Below the pieces are notes generated by a model. The model made no database searches. It had not been told where the DNA came from and worked only from the letters and a program-made list of their open reading frames with translations. A stretch of 22,778 nucleotides of DNA from an uncultured Collinsella sp. (GTDB taxonomy: Bacteria > Actinomycetota > Coriobacteriia > Coriobacteriales > Coriobacteriaceae), in the NCBI GenBank assembly GCA_902465425.1, contig CABQNA010000007.1, positions 1-22,778 on the forward strand. Direction: 5' to 3'. The position numbers were made by a program, and so were the translations under genes. This document shows, one piece after another, positions 16,484 through 22,778 of the stretch (position 1 is its first letter; each line of letters begins with the position of its first letter).

Positions 16484-16570
16484 GTTGAGTGCATGTTTAT
16501 GCATCCCTTTGCGTTGTCTATCCGACAGACGCTCAAATAGTACGAATGGTACGCCGAAAGGGGTTCGTTC

Positions 16571-17476
16571 ATGGAACCTATTACAACGGGCATGCAAGGA
16601 GCAGCCGTCGAGGACGTGCAGTCTCGTCTCCTGCAGCTCGGCTACACGATTGATGCCGCCGAAGTCACCGACAAGTACTTTGGAGCCACCACTGAGCAGG
16701 CCGTCAGCACCTTCAGGCTCGACAGCGGCCTTGCTGCCGGTCATGCCGTCGATATCCCCTGTTGGAGCGCCCTTGTAGACGCTTCGTATAAGCTGGGCGA
16801 CCGCACCCTCTATCTGCGCATGCCCAATTTCCATGGCGCCGATGTGCAGGCCCTGCAGCGCGCTCTCAACGTTTTGGGCTTTGCCTGTGGCGAAGACGAC
16901 GGCTACTTTGGTCCGCATACCGAGGCCGCCCTGCAGCAGTTCCAGGAAAATGTCGGCCTGTTTGCCGACGGCATGGCCTTCCAGGACACCTACGCCTACA
17001 TCAACCGCCTGCACCATGTGTGGGAGGGCAAGCCCTCGGTCACCGAAGCCGAGTCCCGCATCGGTTTTGCTCGCGCCGCCAACGTGCTCGAGCGCTTTCA
17101 GATTGCCGTTATCGGCGAGGACCCCATCGCACGCAGTGTTGCGTCGCGTATGTGGAATATCGCCACGGCAACGACCGACAACAGCGGCATGATGCTCTGC
17201 GACTCCGAGGTCCCAACCGACGTTGACCTGGTGCTCGAGATCGCAAGCGACGAGCTGCCCGCCGACGCAGCGCCGCGCGCCACGATCGCCCTCGCCGAGT
17301 GCCACAACCTGGCCCAGCGCATCCGCACTGCCAATGTCGCCGCGCAGCAGAAGCCGGCACGCATTCGCATTGAGCTCACGGGCATGACGCGCTACAACGG
17401 CACCTTCACGGCCAGCGACGCGCAGACACTCGCCGTACGCCTGCTCGATGGCGTTTGCGATGCCCTCGCAGATTAG
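16571..17476 (+). CDS. CwlM-like protein: two peptidoglycan-binding domains plus reduced amidase-like domain
   Basis: A 301-aa protein with no signal peptide or membrane segment, so probably cytoplasmic. Two PG_binding_1 repeats occupy about residues 5-65 and 75-150; each has the pattern of a Leu-rich helix, a Gly-Phe/Tyr turn, an acidic loop and FG-x-x-T-x-x-A (YFGATTEQAV, YFGPHTEAAL). The segment ASYKLGDRTLYLR between them resembles mycobacterial CwlM as I recall it. The last 140 residues are shorter than an Amidase_3 domain and lack its zinc-binding His/Glu signatures, although the end (IRIELTGMTR to DGVCDAL) could correspond to its final strand and helix. Mycobacterial CwlM is a non-secreted regulator of MurA, and a similar role is plausible here. 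AAAGGGG seven bases upstream supports the start. Confidence 0.75.
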   Translation: MEPITTGMQGAAVEDVQSRLLQLGYTIDAAEVTDKYFGATTEQAVSTFRLDSGLAAGHAVDIPCWSALVDASYKLGDRTLYLRMPNFHGADVQALQRALNVLGFACGEDDGYFGPHTEAALQQFQENVGLFADGMAFQDTYAYINRLHHVWEGKPSVTEAESRIGFARAANVLERFQIAVIGEDPIARSVASRMWNIATATTDNSGMMLCDSEVPTDVDLVLEIASDELPADAAPRATIALAECHNLAQRIRTANVAAQQKPARIRIELTGMTRYNGTFTASDAQTLAVRLLDGVCDALAD

Positions 17477-17514
17477 GTAAACTAAACGAGTTGCTTTTGG
17501 GCAACACCACACAT

Positions 17515-17589
17515 TGGGACGTAGTTCAACGGTAGAACTCCGGTTTTTGGTGCCGGCTGTTGGGGGTTCGAATCCCTCCGTCCCAGCCA
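17515..17589 (+). tRNA. tRNA-Gln (anticodon UUG)
   Basis: A complete cloverleaf of 75 nt with encoded CCA. The acceptor stem is TGGGACG/CGTCCCA with the U1-A72 pair typical of Gln tRNAs. The D arm is GTTC/GAAC, and the anticodon stem CCGGT/GCCGG closes the loop TTTTGGT with anticodon TTG, reading CAA. The T arm is GGGGG-TTCGAAT-CCCTC and the discriminator is G73. Confidence 0.96.
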
Positions 17590-17645
17590 TTAAAATTGAG
17601 CGCCCTGAGCCCATAACGGCCCAGGCCGCCGAAAAGGCGGACGCG

Positions 17646-17661
17646 GAATCCCTCCGTCCCA
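17646..17661 (+). repeat. Displaced copy of the tRNA-Gln 3' end (att-like)
   Basis: GAATCCCTCCGTCCCA repeats 17570-17585, the T-loop to acceptor part of the tRNA, 76 bp downstream and in the same orientation. Such duplications arise where an integrase uses a tRNA 3' end as attachment site, but no integrase or cargo lies between the copies. Confidence 0.7.
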
Positions 17662-17702
17662 TACCAGCAACGGGCTCCCCGCATCTCAACTTTCCAGCCA
17701 AA

Positions 17703-17776
17703 CCGGCACTTAGGAACCGACACTTAGGGACATTCCTAAAGTGCCGGCCATAACTTCTCCTGCAGGACGAGAAGTT
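17703..17776. repeat. Two hairpin-forming inverted repeats in the tRNA-downstream gap
   Basis: The first pairs CCGGCACTTAGGAA (17703-17716) with TTCCTAAAGTGCCGG (17733-17747) with one bulge; its loop holds a further partial copy of the CACTTAGG word. The second pairs AACTTCTC with GAGAAGTT (17752-17776). They sit in the 474-bp gene-free stretch 17590-18063. Apart from these, the tRNA 3'-end copy and the large repeat at 17919-18055, I see nothing coding in that stretch. Confidence 0.6.
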
Positions 17777-17918
17777 GAAGTGGTTTTTCAGGCATATCCC
17801 AAAAATCCACCTCCAAAAGAGCGGCGCCCCAAGCCCATTAGGACCAAGAGCGCCTTACATCAAGAAATATCAGCCCTGTTCCGAAAAGCGAGCCGCATGC
17901 AACAACCAAGTAACCACA

Positions 17919-18055
17919 GGCCCCGGGAGAGCGGGGACACCGGCTTAGGTTTATCGCGAGTTCCGCACGAACAGGAGGCCACTTAATGTGGCCTCCGTCG
18001 TGAGCAGGACTGTAGAGCAGGAAACCTAAGCCGGTGTCCCCGCTCTCCCGGGGCC
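17919..18055. repeat. Repeat copy B enclosed by a 34-bp perfect inverted repeat
   Basis: The arms 17919-17952 and 18022-18055 are exact reverse complements over 34 bp (GGCCCCGGGAGAGCGG at the outer edge, GGCTTAGGTTT at the inner edge). The 69-nt interior is the same element as copies A and C: ATCGCGAG start, GGAGGCCAC/GTGGCCTCC stem, TTAAT loop, GAGCAGG end. The whole could fold as one long hairpin. It begins eight bases beyond the stop of the minus-strand gene at 18064 and lies between convergent units, so it may help end transcription although it has no T-run. Confidence 0.9.
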
Positions 18056-18063
18056 GGCGGAAT

Positions 18064-20238
18064 CTAGTTGTTCAGCATGCGGTCGAAGCTTCCCGAGTCG
18101 CCATCCCGATAGTCTGCGGTCATCAGAATCTCCTGCGGAATGCGCCCACCTTCACGTAGCACGTTGCGAAACTGTACGCGCGTAACCATGGGCAGATCCT
18201 TGATCGTCGCTGCCAGGTTCTGCGGCACACCCTGGTTGGCAGCCGCGGGTTCGCACTCTCCGCCGGCCTTCACGCGACGCTTATGCTCGGCGAGCATAGC
18301 GCGATACATGCCGGCATGCAGGCGAATCTCAACCACATTGGCATTGCGAGTCTGCTCGACGATGCGCGCGCCCTCGCGATCGATATCGCCCACGTAGTAG
18401 ACGTAGTTAAAGCGATAGCCAATCTCGGCCAGATAATCGTCCAGGGCATGCGAGACGCTCGCCTTGCATCCGCCGCCAAAAATCACGCCGCCCACCTTGA
18501 TGCCAAAGAGCTTGGCGTGCTTGCGGCCACGCAGCAGCTTGACGATCTCGTCGTAAGTGTCCAGGTTCTCGACCATAATGAACGGCTTGTAGGCTCCCAG
18601 CGTAAAGAAGCCCGTAAAGTGCACGGGGCGATTGGGGGCGACCTTGATCGCCTGCATGCTGATGCCCTTTTCGGTCATACGCCTGATCAAGCGCTCACCG
18701 TGCTTGCCGTCAAAAGCCTTCTCGTCGTTAAAGATCTGGTAGGCACGCTGGCGGCGCGAGGCAACCGGCGTATCGGCACCTCGGTTCTGTTCGATCCAAG
18801 CCTGGATGATTGCGATTTCCTCGGCAATCTTGCGGTTGGACATCTCGTTATGCTGAGTGCGCTGCGGAGCCTTTTTGCCGTCCTTGCCCTCGACCTTTAC
18901 GATCTGTGTCTGCTGCTCCTTGATCTTAGAGAGCGCCGTAGGCGTAGGGACAACCTTGAGCAGCTGCCTGCCTAAAACGCGGGCAAGGGCAAACGCCGAG
19001 ACCTCGCCGTGGACGGACGACTTGGGCTGCTGGGCAGCAGTATCTGCTGCGGCAGACTCCGGCTTCTTCTGAGACTTGCGCTTAGAATCGCCTTGGGAAT
19101 TGCGCTCGTGCTTCGGCATAGACGCCTGCTTCTGCGGACGAACGGACTTGCTCTCCTTCGCCGGCTGGCGCTTAGGCTGCCCCGAAGAAACCTCGGCCTT
19201 CGCATCCTCGTTCTGCGGCGTGGTCTTCTCGGTTGCAGTCTCGGCATGGGAACTGCGGCCCCCACGATGGCGACGGCGGCGAGGCTTGCTCGACGCGCCC
19301 TGCTCCGTCCGCCCATCAGTAGGCTGCTGGCCCTTGGCCTCGGCATCAACCTCAAGCTGCGGCTCAACAGGCTTCTGCTCGCGAGCCGCCGGCTCAACGG
19401 CCTTTTCGTCCTGGGTGGTCGAAACCGACTCGCCCTTCTCCTGACGCTTTACGGGATACGCGCGTCCCGCAAAACCGCGACCAGGACGACACGAACCCGG
19501 GGCCTTCTTGGCAGACTCCTCAACATCGTTTGCAACCTCAGAAGACTCTTCAACCTCACGCGCGGCATCCTGCTGTGCAGCCTTAAAGTGAGCACCGCGA
19601 CGGCGCTTGGGCTCTTGGGCCTCCACGGGCTTTTGCTCTCTCGCGGGCTTCTGCGACTCGGCAGCAACCTCGGTCTCAACAGCCTCGGCATCCATCTCGC
19701 CCTTTCGAGCAACGGCGCGACGGAAGCGCTCCTGCTGGGCGCGGCGCTGTGCATCGCGCTTGCCACCCCCGCCAAAACCGCCGCGTCCTGCCTTGGCCGT
19801 AAAGGCACGCACGACGTTCTCATCGAGCAACTCATCGGTATCGACATGCCCACGCGGAGCAACTTCTTCCACAGCAGGCACGTCAGCGAAATCCTCGACG
19901 ACAAAATCTTCGACGGACTCGGCAGGCTGCTCCTGGACATCGCGGATCTCGGCATTGATGGTATAGAACGCCGGGCGCCCGTTAATGCCGCTACCCTCGA
20001 TCTTGGTCACGATATTTGCCGCGATAAGCTCATCGCGCATCGCCTTGGTGTCGCACTCTTTATCGACGGAGCGGAAAATCTGCGCCAGCGCACTCGACTT
20101 AATCTTGAGCGCCTTGCGGCAAAGCAGGTCGTAGGCAACCAGCTTGGCACGCTCAGCAGAAAGCGACGTCTGGCTGCTCAGGCGCTCAGCCAAAGCATCG
20201 ACATTGTTTTGATTATCGGAATATACCGTCTTGGCCAC
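18064..20238 (-). CDS. Winged-helix, disordered-linker, JetD-like TOPRIM protein
   Basis: A 724-aa protein with three parts. Residues about 1-100 look like a winged helix, ending GRPAFYTINAEI. Residues about 110-430 are low-complexity, rich in Glu, Lys, Pro, Gln and Arg with basic patches such as KPRRRRHRGGRSS, and are probably disordered and nucleic-acid binding. The C-terminal part resembles the DUF2220/TOPRIM domain of Wadjet JetD: Glu557 in MVENLDTY, a GGVIFGGG strand, then Asp618 and Asp620 in YVGDIDREGARI, and a late GGRIPQEIL motif. The acidic metal-binding set is therefore intact and nuclease activity is possible. No JetA, JetB or JetC gene is adjacent. The frame is open to ATG 20262, but GTG 20238 with GAAAGG six bases upstream gives the better start. 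A core housekeeping role cannot be excluded. Confidence 0.75.
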   Translation of the reverse strand: MAKTVYSDNQNNVDALAERLSSQTSLSAERAKLVAYDLLCRKALKIKSSALAQIFRSVDKECDTKAMRDELIAANIVTKIEGSGINGRPAFYTINAEIRDVQEQPAESVEDFVVEDFADVPAVEEVAPRGHVDTDELLDENVVRAFTAKAGRGGFGGGGKRDAQRRAQQERFRRAVARKGEMDAEAVETEVAAESQKPAREQKPVEAQEPKRRRGAHFKAAQQDAAREVEESSEVANDVEESAKKAPGSCRPGRGFAGRAYPVKRQEKGESVSTTQDEKAVEPAAREQKPVEPQLEVDAEAKGQQPTDGRTEQGASSKPRRRRHRGGRSSHAETATEKTTPQNEDAKAEVSSGQPKRQPAKESKSVRPQKQASMPKHERNSQGDSKRKSQKKPESAAADTAAQQPKSSVHGEVSAFALARVLGRQLLKVVPTPTALSKIKEQQTQIVKVEGKDGKKAPQRTQHNEMSNRKIAEEIAIIQAWIEQNRGADTPVASRRQRAYQIFNDEKAFDGKHGERLIRRMTEKGISMQAIKVAPNRPVHFTGFFTLGAYKPFIMVENLDTYDEIVKLLRGRKHAKLFGIKVGGVIFGGGCKASVSHALDDYLAEIGYRFNYVYYVGDIDREGARIVEQTRNANVVEIRLHAGMYRAMLAEHKRRVKAGGECEPAAANQGVPQNLAATIKDLPMVTRVQFRNVLREGGRIPQEILMTADYRDGDSGSFDRMLNN

Positions 20239-20259
20239 GGGGCCCCTTTCATATGTACA

Positions 20260-20275
20260 CATATACGTCTATATG
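20260..20275. promoter_or_regulatory. Palindrome in the promoter region of the JetD-like gene
   Basis: CATATACGTCTATATG has 6-bp inverted arms around CGTC and is flanked by GTAC words on both sides. It lies 22 bp before the chosen GTG start, where a repressor could block transcription. No clear -35/-10 pair was found. Confidence 0.35.
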
Positions 20276-20343
20276 GTACAACGCGCGCCCTTATCCACGC
20301 AAAACATCTGCGAGAACACTCGAGCGTCACCCGCTTTCGCATG

Positions 20344-20381
20344 AAAAAAAGACCGAGCCCGCGAAGTCGCGGACCCGATCT
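20344..20381 (-). terminator. Intrinsic terminator after cstA
   Basis: On the minus strand AGATCGGGTCCGCG pairs with CGCGGGCTCGGTCT around a four-base loop, with three G.U wobbles that would be mismatches on the other strand. Seven T follow. This fixes the direction as that of cstA. Confidence 0.92.
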
Positions 20382-20422
20382 TTCCGAGTCATATGGATGG
20401 AACGGTTAGTCCATCAAGCTGA

Positions 20423-22312
20423 CTAGGCCTTGGCGGCCTCGGCATCGGCAGGAGCCTCAGCGGCAGCGGCGCGGCCGTACTCGGCCTTGCCCATCTCGGA
20501 CCACTCGGGCTCCTCGTCAGGCATGGAGCCAGCCTCCTTGCCGAAGAACTCCTTGAGGCAGTTGACGGCGACAATGAGGCCCAGGACCATCAGCAGGACG
20601 GCGAAGACGAGCTGCAGGCCCTTGGTGGCGGCGACGGAGACGGCGGCCGTGGTGGCGGTAGCCGGGATGGTGCCGAAGAAGCCGTAAGCCTGGACGGCGG
20701 CCATGCAGCCCATGGCGCTCTGGACCAGCGAGGTGAAGGTGCAGCAGAGCAGGAAGACGACGGGCACGTAGAGCATCCAACCCTTGCGGCCGGTGCACTT
20801 GCAGAACACGGCGAGGGTGATCATGGTCATACCGCCGAGCAGCTGGTTGGAAGCACCAAAGAGCGGCCAGATGTTGGCATAGCCACCAAAAGCGAGGGCG
20901 AGACCAGGAAGCAGGGTGACAACCGTGGCGAACCAGGGGTTGCCGAGGACCTTCATGTAGCCGGCCTTGGACTCGATGGCCAGGGCGTCGTTGGTCTGGG
21001 CAAAGAACTCAGAGAACGAAGTGCGGGCGATGCGGGCGACGGCGTCGAGCGAGGTCAGGGCCAGAGCGGAGACGTTCATGGTCATGAAGACGGTAGCGAG
21101 CGTGCCGTCAACACCGAAGGCCTGCATACCGCGGGAGATGCCAGCGGCGAAGATCTGGAACGGGGTGGAAGCGACACCGGCGTTGAGGGCGCCAGTACCG
21201 GCGGTGTTCATATCGGAGAACATGATGCCGGCGACGATGATGGCAAGGATGCCGACGAAGGACTCGACAATCATGGCGCCGTAACCGACCTTGACGGCGT
21301 CCTGCTCCTTCTCGACCTGTTTAGAAGAGGTGCCGGAAGAAACGAGGCTGTGGAAACCGGAGAGAGCACCGCAAGCAACGGAGACAAACAGGACCGGGAA
21401 CATCATGCCGGAGGCAGTGGAGAAGCCGGTGAAGACCGGAGCGGTGATAGTGGCCTGACCGTTGACGCCCAGGACGACGATGCCGAGGACAGCGCAGACG
21501 ATCATGACGATCATCATGATGGAAGTGAGGTAGTCACGCGGAGTCTTGAGCATCTGGATGGGCATAGCGCCAGCGAAGACCAGGTAGACCATGACGACGG
21601 CGAACCACTGGAACTTATCCAGGTAGACCGGGAACTGCATACCGACGGCGAACATGAGAACCATGAGGACCACGCCGGTGACGAACTCGGCAGCGCCGGT
21701 GAGGTTGAACTTCTTCTGGGCCCAACCAAAGGCGATGGCGACGAAGGTGAACAGGATGGAGATGGTACCAGCACAGCCGGCGGCATAGGACTTGGTGAAG
21801 TCGACGGCACCGGTAGCAGCACCAGAAGCGTCAACGGCCGGGGTGAACATGAACGTCTTGCAGACCATGTCGGTGAAGGCGGCGATGACGATGATGCAGA
21901 ACAGCCAGCAGAACAGCAGGAACAGACGACGGCCAGTCTTGCCGATGTACTTCTCGATGAGCTGAGCGAGCGACTTGCCGTTATTCTTCATCGAAGCGTA
22001 CAGGGCACCAAAGTCGTGGACGGCGCCAAAGAAGATGCCGCCGACGAGGACCCAGAGCACAACGGGCAGCCAGCCAAAGGCCATGGCGACGATCGTACCC
22101 GTGACAGGGCCAGCACCGCAGATCGAGCTGAACTGGTGCGAGAACGCGGTGAAGGCGGAGACAGGCGAGAAGCTGTTGCCGTCCTTCATGCGCTTGGCCG
22201 GCGTGAGGGCCTCTTTGTCAACGCCCCACTTGTTGGCCAGCCATCGGCCATAGCCCAGATAGCCGCAGGCGAGCACCGCCGCGGCCACAACCATGAGCAA
22301 AACTCCGTTCAT
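20423..22312 (-). CDS. cstA: CstA-family carbon starvation/peptide or pyruvate transporter
   Basis: Polytopic inner-membrane transporter of 629 aa with about 15 hydrophobic segments. Family signatures are present: GYGRWLANKWGVD near residue 20, the SHQFSSICGAGPVTG stretch near residues 58-72 and GAVHDFGALYASMKNNGKS near residues 97-115. CstA proteins are linked to peptide uptake in carbon starvation, and the related BtsT imports pyruvate with a proton; the substrate here is open. It is shorter than E. coli CstA (about 700 aa), mainly at the C-terminus, which ends in an acidic/Ala-rich tail. AGGAGG is six to eight bases before ATG 22312. The gene stands alone with its own terminator. Its 235-nt leader carries a short Ile/Val-rich peptide and a terminator, and its promoter an 18-bp palindrome. 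Confidence 0.95.
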   Translation of the reverse strand: MNGVLLMVVAAAVLACGYLGYGRWLANKWGVDKEALTPAKRMKDGNSFSPVSAFTAFSHQFSSICGAGPVTGTIVAMAFGWLPVVLWVLVGGIFFGAVHDFGALYASMKNNGKSLAQLIEKYIGKTGRRLFLLFCWLFCIIVIAAFTDMVCKTFMFTPAVDASGAATGAVDFTKSYAAGCAGTISILFTFVAIAFGWAQKKFNLTGAAEFVTGVVLMVLMFAVGMQFPVYLDKFQWFAVVMVYLVFAGAMPIQMLKTPRDYLTSIMMIVMIVCAVLGIVVLGVNGQATITAPVFTGFSTASGMMFPVLFVSVACGALSGFHSLVSSGTSSKQVEKEQDAVKVGYGAMIVESFVGILAIIVAGIMFSDMNTAGTGALNAGVASTPFQIFAAGISRGMQAFGVDGTLATVFMTMNVSALALTSLDAVARIARTSFSEFFAQTNDALAIESKAGYMKVLGNPWFATVVTLLPGLALAFGGYANIWPLFGASNQLLGGMTMITLAVFCKCTGRKGWMLYVPVVFLLCCTFTSLVQSAMGCMAAVQAYGFFGTIPATATTAAVSVAATKGLQLVFAVLLMVLGLIVAVNCLKEFFGKEAGSMPDEEPEWSEMGKAEYGRAAAAEAPADAEAAKA

Positions 22313-22347
22313 TACATTTCCTCCTCTAAAAAGAACTACTCAGACAT

Positions 22348-22386
22348 AAAAAATGAGGGCCGTCGGTTGCGCTCGACGGCCCTCAT
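22348..22386 (-). terminator. Leader terminator (attenuator) ahead of cstA
   Basis: A perfect 13-bp stem ATGAGGGCCGTCG/CGACGGCCCTCAT with an eight-base loop is followed on the minus strand by a T-run, 36 bp before the cstA start. As it lies between the promoter and the gene, most transcripts would stop here unless it is prevented from forming. Confidence 0.88.
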
Positions 22387-22437
22387 CTTCATCAGCCGCC
22401 CGTTATCGTACGGGCTAGCTGTATGTGCTAACCCGCA

Positions 22438-22482
22438 TCAGATAATTACTACGCTGATAATGTTTAGCTGATGCGTGAACAT
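22438..22482 (-). CDS. Ile/Val-rich leader peptide of cstA
   Basis: A 14-codon ORF reading MFTHQLNIISVVII then TGA. Six of its last seven codons are Ile or Val (Ile-Ile-Ser-Val-Val-Ile-Ile), as in leader peptides of branched-chain amino acid operons. AGAGGA lies ten bases before ATG 22482; an in-frame ATG at 22506 would give 22 residues but has a weaker site. The Ile/Val codons fall in the loop of the GCATCAG/CTGATGC hairpin, and the stop codon lies in its 3' arm. Translation is inferred, not shown. Confidence 0.55.
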   Translation of the reverse strand: MFTHQLNIISVVII

Positions 22483-22553
22483 GTCTGAGAAATCCTCTTC
22501 AATCATGATGTGAACGATCCGTGCGTGTTCACATCCCCCAGTGGATGAAAAGG

Positions 22554-22582
22554 AGTATGAAACTTTAGTTACCTAAAGTCAA
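22554..22582 (-). promoter_or_regulatory. cstA promoter with 18-bp palindromic operator
   Basis: On the minus strand TTGACT (-35, 22577-22582) and CATACT (-10, 22554-22559) are 17 bp apart. The palindrome ACTTTAGTTACCTAAAGT (22562-22579, 7-bp arms) fills the spacer, the usual place for a repressor site. An A/T-rich tract upstream (about 22583-22625) may act as an UP element. Confidence 0.8.
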
Positions 22583-22714
22583 CGCAAATATGTAATGAAT
22601 TTTCAACTTTTTTTGAATTTCTCGGTATAAAACGCCACTGACCTCGGACTTTACCCCACGACAGTTTTTGCATGAGAGATGCCTCTCGGGAGTGGGCGGG
22701 CGTATGCAAGGTTT

Positions 22715-22778
22715 CCTGCTCTACAGTCCTGCTCGCACGGAGAGCACATTAAGTGCTCTCCGGCTCGTGCGGAACTCG
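22715..22778 (-). repeat. Structured intergenic repeat, copy C (cut by window end)
   Basis: The reverse complement runs CGAGTTCCGCACGAG to GAGCAGG. The 55 nt at 22724-22778 equal 83-137 of copy A exactly, while the TGTAGAGCAGGAAACC end agrees with copy B. The first five or so bases lie beyond the window. It is upstream of the cstA promoter. Confidence 0.85.

Larger units (their letters stand above)
22313..22547 (-). promoter_or_regulatory. Structured cstA mRNA leader, probable attenuator
   Basis: The stretch from the predicted transcription start to cstA can form several exclusive hairpins. GATGTGAAC/GTTCACATC (22507-22515 with 22527-22535) is an early 9-bp stem. CATCAGC at 22467-22473 can pair either with the sequence just after the leader ORF (22435-22441) or with GCTGATG at 22390-22396, which directly precedes the terminator. 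GGGCTAGC/GCTAACCC (22412-22434) competes with GCCCGT/ACGGGC (22398-22415). No T-box consensus is visible. Confidence 0.65.

Noticed and set aside
17526..17723. A 65-codon minus-strand frame reading GWDGGIRTPNSRHQKPEFYR at its end
   Set aside because: It is the reverse translation of tRNA-Gln and its flank, a well-known source of false proteins.
17741..17986. An 81-codon plus-strand frame downstream of the tRNA
   Set aside because: It runs through inverted repeats into the arm of the 34-bp palindrome, has no ribosome-binding site and no recognisable domain.
18064..20238. A Wadjet defence operon around the JetD-like gene
   Set aside because: Neighbours are a tRNA gap on one side and cstA on the other; no JetA, JetB or SMC-like JetC is present in the window.
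21350..22471. A long plus-strand frame opposite cstA, rich in Asp, Glu, Gly and His
   Set aside because: Its composition is the mirror of the codon pattern of cstA, and it crosses the cstA promoter-leader region; the membrane protein on the other strand is clearly real.
22313..22547. T-box or metabolite riboswitch in the cstA leader
   Set aside because: No T-box consensus (AGGGTGG...ACC) or known riboswitch core was found; the short peptide plus terminator fits peptide-mediated attenuation better.

Overview
The window looks like a chromosomal segment of a high-GC, gut-type actinomycete of the class Coriobacteriia, most likely Collinsella or a close relative. This rests on GC-rich coding sequence, gene style (Tat-type signals, a CwlM-like protein, a CUT1 ATPase with a Lys-rich insert) and recall of similar proteins. 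No 16S gene is present, so the genus is an inference.

Layout. 1-187: a structured intergenic repeat (copy A). 188-1393 (-): Tat-exported coiled-coil/NlpC-P60-like peptidoglycan hydrolase. 1660-6844 (+): galE, malQ and glgP, that is UDP-galactose epimerase plus two enzymes of maltodextrin and glycogen breakdown. 6845-7221: terminators around two tandem palindromic repeats. 7222-11587 (-): a CUT1 sugar ABC transporter (binding lipoprotein, two permeases, ATPase) with hairpins between cistrons. 11894-12613 (-): a GntR/UTRA regulator of TreR type, divergent from 12843-15293 (+), an alpha-glucoside-type PTS EIICB fused to a complete Cof-type HAD phosphatase. 15407-16432 (+): polyprenyl diphosphate synthase. 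16571-17476 (+): CwlM-like protein with two peptidoglycan-binding domains and a shrunken amidase domain. 17515-17589 (+): tRNA-Gln(UUG), with a displaced copy of its 3' end. 17590-18063: repeats, including copy B inside a 34-bp perfect inverted repeat. 18064-20238 (-): winged-helix plus disordered linker plus JetD-like TOPRIM protein. 20423-22312 (-): cstA with a long leader that contains an Ile/Val-rich peptide and an intrinsic terminator. 22715-22778: repeat copy C, cut by the window end.

How the genes work together. The left and middle parts form an alpha-glucan utilisation region. A 10-12 bp motif, TTGTTTRAAC(AA), recurs upstream of malQ, the ABC operon, the GntR gene and the PTS fusion, which suggests one local regulon. 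The PTS fusion may import an alpha-glucoside as its phosphate and remove the phosphate in the same polypeptide, giving free maltose-like sugar to MalQ and GlgP. That route is an inference.

Most notable items: the PTS-phosphatase fusion; the cstA attenuator-like leader; the three-copy repeat family with compensatory stem changes; and the orphan JetD-like TOPRIM protein.
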